DNA of 26,969 bases from Malikia sp041190985 (lineage in GTDB: Bacteria; Pseudomonadota; Gammaproteobacteria; Burkholderiales; Burkholderiaceae_C), in assembly GCA_041190985.1 (NCBI GenBank), contig JBEEPT010000072.1, forward strand, positions 1 through 26,969, read 5' to 3'. Below the pieces are notes generated by a model. That model saw nothing but the letters and a program-made list of their open reading frames with translations, was not told where the DNA came from and made no database searches. A program made the position numbers and the translations under genes. Below are positions 20,757 through 26,969 of this stretch, piece by piece; the first letter of the stretch is position 1; every line of letters begins with the position of its first letter.

Positions 20757-22385
20757 ATGAATACCAAGACCACATCCGGCGCCGATATCACGGACTGGCG
20801 CCCCGAAGACGACAAGTTCTGGGAAAGCACCGGCAGTCGCATCGCCTACCGCAACCTCTGGATCTCGGTGCCGGCGCTGCTGTGCGGCTTCGCGATCTGG
20901 GGCATGTGGGGCATCATCACGGTGCAGATGCTCAACCTGGGCTTCCCGTTCAGCAAGGACCAGCTCTTCAGCCTGACCGCGATCGCGGGCCTGGCCGGCG
21001 CGACGATGCGCATCCCGGCCTCCTTCCTGGTCCGCCTGGCGGGCGGGCGCAACACCATCTTCCTGACCACGGCCATGCTGCTGGCGCCCGCGCTGGGCAC
21101 TGGCATCGTGCTGCAGCACAAGGACTGGCCGCTGTGGGCCTTCCAGCTCATGGCCCTGTGGTCGGGCGTGGGCGGCGGCAACTTCGCCTCCTCGATGTCC
21201 AACATCGGCACCTTCTTCCCCAAGCGCCTGCAAGGCACGGCGCTGGGCCTGAACGCCGGCCTGGGCAACTTCGGCGTCACGACCATGCAGATCGTGATCC
21301 CGCTGGTGATGACCATGAGCCTGTTCGGTGGCTTCGGCGGCGAGTCGATGACCCTGGTCAAGGACAGCGGCTGGATCTTCGGCAAGATCCTCGCCGGCAC
21401 GCCGACCTGGGTCCAGAACGCCGGCTTCGCCTGGCTGCTGTCGCTCGTCCCCCTGGCGGTGATCTGCTTCTTCGGCATGAACAACCTGACATCGGTCTCG
21501 CCCAACATCGGCAGCACGATCGCCGCCTTCATCAAGATCATCTGGCTCTACACCCTGTCCTTCGTGCCGGCCGGCATCGGCCTCTACCTCTACCTGCCCA
21601 AGCCCACTGGCCTCGGCCTGCTCAATATGTGGCTGGCCATGCCGCTGATCATCGTCAGCACCCTGATGGTGATGAAGCTCACGGCCTTCGGCACGATGAA
21701 GGACAACATCGCCAAGCAGTTCGCGATCTTCGGCAACAAGCACACCTGGTCGATGACGGCGCTCTACCTCGTGACCTTCGGCTCCTTCATCGGCTTCTCG
21801 ATGGCGCTGCCGCTGTCGATCACGGTGATCTTCGGCATCAGCCACGTGCCCGACGCCGCCGGCGTGATGCAGCACATGCTCAAGAACCCGAACGCACCCT
21901 CGGCCCTGACCTACGCCTGGATCGGTCCCTTCGTCGGTGCCGCCGTGCGCCCGATCGGCGGCTGGATCTCCGACAAGGTTGGCGGCTCCATCGTGACCCA
22001 GCTCATCTCGGCCGTGATGGTGGTGGCCTCGGCCGCGGTCGGCTACGTGATGCTGCAGGCCTACCAGTCGGCCACTCCCGAGCAGTACTTCCTGCTCTTC
22101 ATGGTGCTGTTCGTCGTGCTGTTCACGGCCAGCGGCATCGGCAACGGCTCGACCTTCCGCACCATCGCCATGATCTTCGACCGTCAGCAGGCCGGTCCCG
22201 TGCTGGGCTGGACCTCGGCCATCGCCGCCTACGGCGCCTTCATCGCGCCGGTCGTGATCGGTGACCAGATCAAGGCCGGCACGCCCCAGATCGCCATGTA
22301 CGGCTTCGCGGTCTTCTACGCCCTGTGCCTGGTGCTGAACTGGTGGTTCTACCTGCGCGGCGGCGCCGAGATCAAGAACCCCTGA
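20757..22385 (+). CDS. narK2: nitrate/nitrite antiporter NarK2 (MFS, NNP family)
   Basis: The 542-aa product starts with a soluble stretch (DWRPEDDKFWESTG) typical of NarK2/NarU-like proteins, followed by twelve predicted segments. NNP signatures appear as GVGGGNFASSMSNIGTFFP with GLNAGLGNFGVTTMQ and, in the second half, GIGNGSTFRTIAMIF. The helix-2 Arg is in GATMRIPASFLVRLAGGR. It is longer than NarK1 by an extra loop near residues 195-225 (SMTLVKDSGWIFGKIL). In Paracoccus the two types are fused into one protein; here they are adjacent separate genes. The expected role is nitrate uptake in exchange for nitrite. GAGG precedes the ATG. narG starts 46 bases after it. Confidence 0.93.
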   Translation: MNTKTTSGADITDWRPEDDKFWESTGSRIAYRNLWISVPALLCGFAIWGMWGIITVQMLNLGFPFSKDQLFSLTAIAGLAGATMRIPASFLVRLAGGRNTIFLTTAMLLAPALGTGIVLQHKDWPLWAFQLMALWSGVGGGNFASSMSNIGTFFPKRLQGTALGLNAGLGNFGVTTMQIVIPLVMTMSLFGGFGGESMTLVKDSGWIFGKILAGTPTWVQNAGFAWLLSLVPLAVICFFGMNNLTSVSPNIGSTIAAFIKIIWLYTLSFVPAGIGLYLYLPKPTGLGLLNMWLAMPLIIVSTLMVMKLTAFGTMKDNIAKQFAIFGNKHTWSMTALYLVTFGSFIGFSMALPLSITVIFGISHVPDAAGVMQHMLKNPNAPSALTYAWIGPFVGAAVRPIGGWISDKVGGSIVTQLISAVMVVASAAVGYVMLQAYQSATPEQYFLLFMVLFVVLFTASGIGNGSTFRTIAMIFDRQQAGPVLGWTSAIAAYGAFIAPVVIGDQIKAGTPQIAMYGFAVFYALCLVLNWWFYLRGGAEIKNP

Positions 22386-22431
22386 TCCTTCTCAACCCAT
22401 TCCCCTTTCACATCGAACAAGGCAAGTCATC

Positions 22432-25400
22432 ATGAGTCACTTTCTTGACCGACTGACGCATTTCAAGCTGCCCCGGGAAGCCTTCTCAGGCGACCACGGC
22501 CTCACCACCAACGAGGACCGGACCTGGGAGGATGCGTATCGCAACCGCTGGGCCCACGACAAGGTGGTGCGCTCCACCCACGGCGTGAACTGCACCGGCA
22601 GCTGCTCCTGGAAGATCTACGTCAAGGGTGGCATCGTCACCTGGGAGACCCAGCAGACCGACTACCCGCGCACGCGCTGGGACATGCCGAATCACGAGCC
22701 GCGCGGCTGCGCGCGTGGCGCCTCCTACAGCTGGTACCTGTATTCCGCCAACCGCGTCAAGTACCCGATGGTGCGCGGTCGCCTGCTCGAGCGCTGGCGC
22801 GCGGCGCTCAAGGTCGCCAAGACGCCGGTCGACGCCTGGGCCCTGATCGCCGAGGACGACGCGGCCAGGCGCGACTACCAGCAGGTGCGCGGCATGGGCG
22901 GCTTCGTGCGCTCGAGCTGGGACGAGGTCAACCAGTTGATTGCCAGCGCCAACGTCTACACGATCAAGAAGCATGGCGCCGACCGCATCATCGGCTTCAG
23001 CCCGATCCCCGCGATGTCCATGGTCAGCTACGCCGCGGGCAGCCGCTACCTGTCGCTGATCGGCGGTGTCTGCATGAGCTTCTACGATTGGTACTGCGAC
23101 CTGCCGCCGTCGAGCCCGCAGATCTGGGGCGAGCAGACCGACGTGGCCGAGTCGGCCGACTGGTACAACTCCAACTTCATCATCGCCTGGGGCTCCAACG
23201 TGCCGCAGACGCGCACGCCCGACGCGCACTTCCTCACCGAGGCGCGCTACAAGGGCACCAAGACGGTCGCCGTCACGCCCGACTACTCCGAGGTCGCCAA
23301 GCTGTCCGACCTCTGGCTGCACCCCAAGCAGGGCACCGATGCGGCGCTGGCGATGGCGATGGGCCATGTCGTGCTCAAGGAGTTCTACTTCAAGGACGGA
23401 GGCAAGGGCCGCAGCGCCTACTTCGACGACTACGCGCGCCGCTACACCGACCTGCCGCTGCTGGTGATGCTCAAGGAGCACAAGCTGCCTGACGGCAGCA
23501 TCACGCTGGTGCCCGATCGCTACCTGCGCGCGAGCGACTTCAACGGCAAGCTGGGCCAGGGCAACAATCCCGAATGGAAGACGGTCGCCTTCGACGCCGA
23601 CGGCCGGGCCGTGCTGCCGAATGGATCGATCGGCTTCCGCTGGGGCGAGAAGCTGGGCGAGGGCGAGACGCCCAAGTGGAACCTGGAGTCCAAGGAGGCG
23701 CGCCACGGGCAGGACGTCAAGCTCAAGCTCTCGGTGGTCGAGGAAGGCGAGCAGGAGCACGAGATCGCCGAGGTCGCCTTCCCGTATTTCGGCGGCGTCC
23801 AGACCCCCAATTTCCCGGCCAACTCGGCGCAGGGCGAGATCAACCGCGCCAAGGTGCCGGCGGTGCGCCTGCGTCTGGGCAAGGAGGGCGACGAACGCTA
23901 CGCGCTGGTCGCGACGGTGTTCGACCTGCAGGCCGCACAGTACGGCATCGACCGCGGCTTCGGCAGCGGCGCCGCGAGCTACGACGACAACGCGCCCTAC
24001 ACCCCGGCCTGGCAGGAAGCGATCACGGGCGTGCCGCGCGACCAGGTCGTCACGGTTGCGCGCCAGTTCGCCGACAACGCCGACAAGACCCAGGGCCGCT
24101 CCATGGTCATCATCGGCGCGGCGATGAACCACTGGTACCACTCGGACATGAACTACCGCGGCGTCATCAACCTGCTGATGATGTGCGGCTGCATCGGCAA
24201 GAGTGGCGGCGGCTGGGCGCACTACGTGGGCCAGGAGAAGCTGCGCCCGCAGACCGGCTGGGCTCCGCTGGCCTTCGCGCTCGACTGGATCCGTCCGTCG
24301 CGCCAGATGAACAGCACGAGCTTCTTCTACGCCCACACCGACCAGTGGCGCTACGAGAAGCTGGGGATGGAGGAGGTGATCTCGCCGCTGGCCGACCGCA
24401 AGATCTATGACGGCAGCATGATCGACTACAACGTGCGCGCCGAGCGCATGGGCTGGCTGCCGACCGCGCCCCAGCTCAAGACCAACCCGATGCAGGTGGT
24501 GCGCGACGCGGCCGCCGCGGGCCTGGACGCCAGAGACTACGTGGCCAAGGCGCTCAAGGCCGGCACGCTGCAGATGAGCTGCGAGGACCCGGACGCCCCG
24601 CAGAACTGGCCGCGCAACATGTTCGTCTGGCGCTCCAACATCCTGGGCTCGTCGGGCAAGGGCCACGAATACTTCCTCAAGCACCTGCTGGGCACCAGCA
24701 ACGGCGTCCAGGGCAAGGACCTGGGCGCGGGCGACGCCAAGCCGAGCGAGGTCAAGTGGCACGCCAGCGCGCCCGAGGGCAAGCTCGACCTGCTGGTCAC
24801 GCTCGACTTCCGCATGAGCACGACCTGCCTGTACTCCGACATCGTGCTGCCGACCGCGAGCTGGTACGAGAAGAACGACCTCAACACCAGCGACATGCAT
24901 CCCTTCATCCACCCGCTGTCGGCGGCCGTGGATCCGGTCTGGCAGTCCCGGAGCGACTGGGAGATCTACAAGGGCTTCGCCAAGGCCTTCAGCGAGGTCT
25001 GCGTCGGCCATCTCGGCGTCGAGAAGGACGTGGTGCTCACGCCGCTGATGCACGACACCCCGGCCGAGCTCGCGCAGCCCTTCGAGGTCAAGGACTGGAA
25101 GAAGGGCGAGTGCGAGCTGATCCCGGGCAAGACCGCGCAGCAGATCACGGTGGTCGAGCGCGACTACCCCAACACCTACAAGCGCTTCACCGCGCTGGGT
25201 CCGCTGATGAACAAGCTGGGCAACGGCGGCAAGGGCATAGCCTGGAAGACCGAACTCGAGGTCACCCAGCTGGGCCAGCTCAACGGCGTGACGCTGGAAG
25301 AGGGCGTCACCCAGGGCATGCCCCGGATCGTGAGTGACATCGACGCCTGCGAGGTGATCCTGCAGCTCGCGCCCGAGACCAACGGCCATGTCGCGGTCAA

Positions 25401-26229
25401 GGCCTGGGACGCGCTGGGCAAGGTGACCGGGCGTGAGCACAAGCACCTGGCGCTGTATCGCGAGGACGAGAAGATCCGCTACCGCGACATCCAGGCGCAG
25501 CCGCGCAAGATCATCAGCAGCCCGACCTGGAGCGGCATCGAGAGCGAGACCGTCAGCTACAACGCCGGCTACACCAACGTGCACGAGTACATCCCATGGC
25601 GCACGCTGACCGGGCGCCAGCAGTTCTACCAGGACCACCCCTGGATGATCGCCTTCGGCGAGGGCTTCAGCAGCTACCGGCCGCCGGTCGACCTCAAGAC
25701 CACGGCCGAGATCGCCGGCGTCAAGCCCAACGGCAACCCGGAGATCCAGCTCAACTTCATCACGCCGCACCAGAAGTGGGGCATCCACTCGACCTACAGC
25801 GACAACCTGCACATGCTCACGCTCAACCGCGGCGGGCCGGTGATCTGGCTGAGCGAGGAGGACGCGGCCAAGGCCGGCATCGTCGACAACGACTGGGTCG
25901 AGCTGTTCAACGTCAACGGCGCGATCTCGGCGCGCGCGGTGGTGAGCCAGCGCGTCAAGCCGGGCATGACGCTGATGTACCACGCCCAGGAAAAGCAGAT
26001 CAACACCCCGGGCAGCGAGATCACCGGCATGCGCGGCGGCATCCACAACTCGGTCACGCGCATCGTGCTCAAGCCGACGCACATGATCGGCGGCTATGCG
26101 CAGCTGAGCTACGGCTTCAACTACTACGGGACCATAGGCACCAACCGCGACGAGTTCGTGGTGGTGCGCAAGATGAACAAGGTGGACTGGCTCGACGAGC
26201 CGGCCGGCACCGCCGGCTCCGGTCACTGA
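22432..26229 (+). CDS. narG: respiratory nitrate reductase alpha subunit NarG
   Basis: The complete 1265-aa product is the molybdenum-containing catalytic subunit of membrane-bound nitrate reductase A. The FS0 cluster ligands are visible as His50, Cys54, Cys58 (THGVNCTGSCSWKIY) and Cys93 (EPRGCARGASYSWY), each shifted by one from the E. coli numbering. The molybdenum ligand is Asp223 in DWYCDLPPSSPQ, followed by WGEQTDV.ESADWYNSNFI. The C-terminal cofactor-binding block includes HSTYSDNLHMLTLNRGGP and GGYAQLSYGFNYYGTIG. There is no twin-arginine signal, as expected for a cytoplasm-facing subunit. It transfers electrons from NarH to nitrate. It is followed after 26 bases by narH in the same operon; narJ and narI are expected beyond the window. 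Confidence 0.97.
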   Translation: MSHFLDRLTHFKLPREAFSGDHGLTTNEDRTWEDAYRNRWAHDKVVRSTHGVNCTGSCSWKIYVKGGIVTWETQQTDYPRTRWDMPNHEPRGCARGASYSWYLYSANRVKYPMVRGRLLERWRAALKVAKTPVDAWALIAEDDAARRDYQQVRGMGGFVRSSWDEVNQLIASANVYTIKKHGADRIIGFSPIPAMSMVSYAAGSRYLSLIGGVCMSFYDWYCDLPPSSPQIWGEQTDVAESADWYNSNFIIAWGSNVPQTRTPDAHFLTEARYKGTKTVAVTPDYSEVAKLSDLWLHPKQGTDAALAMAMGHVVLKEFYFKDGGKGRSAYFDDYARRYTDLPLLVMLKEHKLPDGSITLVPDRYLRASDFNGKLGQGNNPEWKTVAFDADGRAVLPNGSIGFRWGEKLGEGETPKWNLESKEARHGQDVKLKLSVVEEGEQEHEIAEVAFPYFGGVQTPNFPANSAQGEINRAKVPAVRLRLGKEGDERYALVATVFDLQAAQYGIDRGFGSGAASYDDNAPYTPAWQEAITGVPRDQVVTVARQFADNADKTQGRSMVIIGAAMNHWYHSDMNYRGVINLLMMCGCIGKSGGGWAHYVGQEKLRPQTGWAPLAFALDWIRPSRQMNSTSFFYAHTDQWRYEKLGMEEVISPLADRKIYDGSMIDYNVRAERMGWLPTAPQLKTNPMQVVRDAAAAGLDARDYVAKALKAGTLQMSCEDPDAPQNWPRNMFVWRSNILGSSGKGHEYFLKHLLGTSNGVQGKDLGAGDAKPSEVKWHASAPEGKLDLLVTLDFRMSTTCLYSDIVLPTASWYEKNDLNTSDMHPFIHPLSAAVDPVWQSRSDWEIYKGFAKAFSEVCVGHLGVEKDVVLTPLMHDTPAELAQPFEVKDWKKGECELIPGKTAQQITVVERDYPNTYKRFTALGPLMNKLGNGGKGIAWKTELEVTQLGQLNGVTLEEGVTQGMPRIVSDIDACEVILQLAPETNGHVAVKAWDALGKVTGREHKHLALYREDEKIRYRDIQAQPRKIISSPTWSGIESETVSYNAGYTNVHEYIPWRTLTGRQQFYQDHPWMIAFGEGFSSYRPPVDLKTTAEIAGVKPNGNPEIQLNFITPHQKWGIHSTYSDNLHMLTLNRGGPVIWLSEEDAAKAGIVDNDWVELFNVNGAISARAVVSQRVKPGMTLMYHAQEKQINTPGSEITGMRGGIHNSVTRIVLKPTHMIGGYAQLSYGFNYYGTIGTNRDEFVVVRKMNKVDWLDEPAGTAGSGH

Positions 26230-26255
26230 AGCCGCCGATCAAGAAGGAGAAACAC

Positions 26256-26969
26256 ATGAAAGTACGCGCACAGATCGGCATGGTGCTGAACCTGGACAAG
26301 TGCATCGGCTGCCACACCTGCTCGGTGACCTGCAAGAACGTCTGGACCAGCCGCGCCGGCGTCGAATACGCCTGGTTCAACAACGTCGAGTCCAAGCCCG
26401 GCATCGGCTATCCCAAGGAATGGGAGAACCAGGACAAGTGGAAGGGCGGCTGGGTTCGCAAGTCCGACGGCTCGATCGCGCCGCGCCAGGGCGGCAAGTG
26501 GTCGCTGCTGATGAAGATCTTCGCCAACCCGAACCTGCCGCAGATCGACGACTACTACGAGCCCTTCACCTTCGACTACGAGCATCTGCACAAGGCGCCC
26601 GAGATGAAGGCGACTCCGACCGCGCGCCCGCGCTCGCTGATCACGGGCCAGCGCATGGAGAAGATCGAGTGGGGCCCGAACTGGGAGGAAATCCTGGGCG
26701 GCGAGTTCTCCAAGCGCAGCAAGGACTCGAACTTCGACGGCTTCGAGGCCGCGCAGAAGGCCATGGTGGGCGAGTTCGAGAACACCTTCATGATGTACCT
26801 GCCGCGCCTGTGCGAGCACTGCCTGAACCCGGCCTGCGTCGCGTCCTGCCCCTCGGGCTCGATCTACAAGCGCGAGGAAGACGGCATCGTGCTGATCGAC
26901 CAGGACAAGTGCCGCGGCTGGCGCATGTGCGTCAGCGGCTGCCCCTACAAGAAGATCTATTACAACTGG
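26256..26969 (+). CDS. narH: respiratory nitrate reductase beta subunit NarH, N-terminal part (runs off the window)
   Basis: The first 238 residues are present with no stop codon. They start after AAGGAGAAACAC, an excellent ribosome binding site, and carry three ferredoxin-like cysteine groups: Cys16-Cys19-Cys22-Cys26 (CIGCHTCSVTCKNVW), Cys186-Cys189-Cys194-Cys198 (CEHCLNPACVASCPSG) and Cys219-Trp222-Cys224-Cys228 (CRGWRMCVSGCPYKK). The Trp in place of a Cys in the third group is the known feature that gives NarH its [3Fe-4S] cluster. NarH passes electrons from the haem subunit NarI to NarG. The fourth cysteine group and the C-terminus lie outside the window. Confidence 0.96.
   Translation, partial: MKVRAQIGMVLNLDKCIGCHTCSVTCKNVWTSRAGVEYAWFNNVESKPGIGYPKEWENQDKWKGGWVRKSDGSIAPRQGGKWSLLMKIFANPNLPQIDDYYEPFTFDYEHLHKAPEMKATPTARPRSLITGQRMEKIEWGPNWEEILGGEFSKRSKDSNFDGFEAAQKAMVGEFENTFMMYLPRLCEHCLNPACVASCPSGSIYKREEDGIVLIDQDKCRGWRMCVSGCPYKKIYYNW

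Noticed and set aside
22486..26226. A 1246-codon open frame antisense to narG
   Set aside because: It mirrors narG almost exactly, has a His/Val/Ala/Asp-rich low-complexity translation and no ribosome binding site; it results from strong GC codon bias, which removes stop codons from the opposite strand.

Overview
The window is GC-rich, gene-dense DNA that looks like a chromosomal stretch from a facultatively denitrifying betaproteobacterium of the order Burkholderiales (Comamonadaceae or Alcaligenaceae type). The reasons are two orphan Bug/TctC-type solute receptors, a narXL-narK1-narK2-narGH cluster in that order, and the codon and base composition. The family-level placement is inference; no rRNA or tRNA gene is present.

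Layout. 1-221: the 3' end of an IS630-type transposase. 289-516: an unrecognised 75-aa protein. 682-3950 (+): a small membrane methyltransferase-like protein and a P2-type cation ATPase with Na,K-ATPase-like ion-site residues. 3911-9203 (-): a probable five-gene unit, response regulator, sensor kinase (GTGA overlap), Do/DegP-type periplasmic protease, two-pore-helix potassium-channel-like protein (6-nt gap) and AI-2E/PerM-type permease. It runs into the ATPase tail to tail with a 40-bp overlap and looks like an envelope-stress or ion-homeostasis block. 9315-10184 (-): an alpha/beta hydrolase. 10427-11496 (-): lrgA-lrgB with an ATGA overlap. 11648-13952: two divergent Bug receptors; the second is translationally coupled to a 21-codon ORF that looks like the stump of a lost gene.

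14022-16541 (-): hemerythrin-domain protein, SirB2-like membrane protein, YtfE/RIC-type di-iron repair protein and nitroreductase, a likely nitrosative-stress group. 16745 to the end (+): NarX sensor, NarL regulator, two NarK nitrate/nitrite transporters, complete NarG and the first 238 residues of NarH. Together these sense nitrate, import it, reduce it at the membrane and export nitrite, while the divergent group probably protects against or repairs NO damage.

The most interesting non-coding signal is a set of three candidate NarL 7-2-7 sites: a good one upstream of narK1, and two near-identical copies (sharing 13 of 15 bases) at matching distances upstream of the nitroreductase and ytfE genes. 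These would link the NO-repair group to the NarXL system. Other points worth a second look are a PmrA-like direct repeat at the end of the kinase gene, stacked palindromes before the Do protease, a Cys/Gly tail on the RIC protein and a 10-residue insertion in the response-regulator receiver. I see no convincing wholly new system; the best candidate for something undescribed is the hemerythrin/SirB2/RIC/nitroreductase group and its shared operator.
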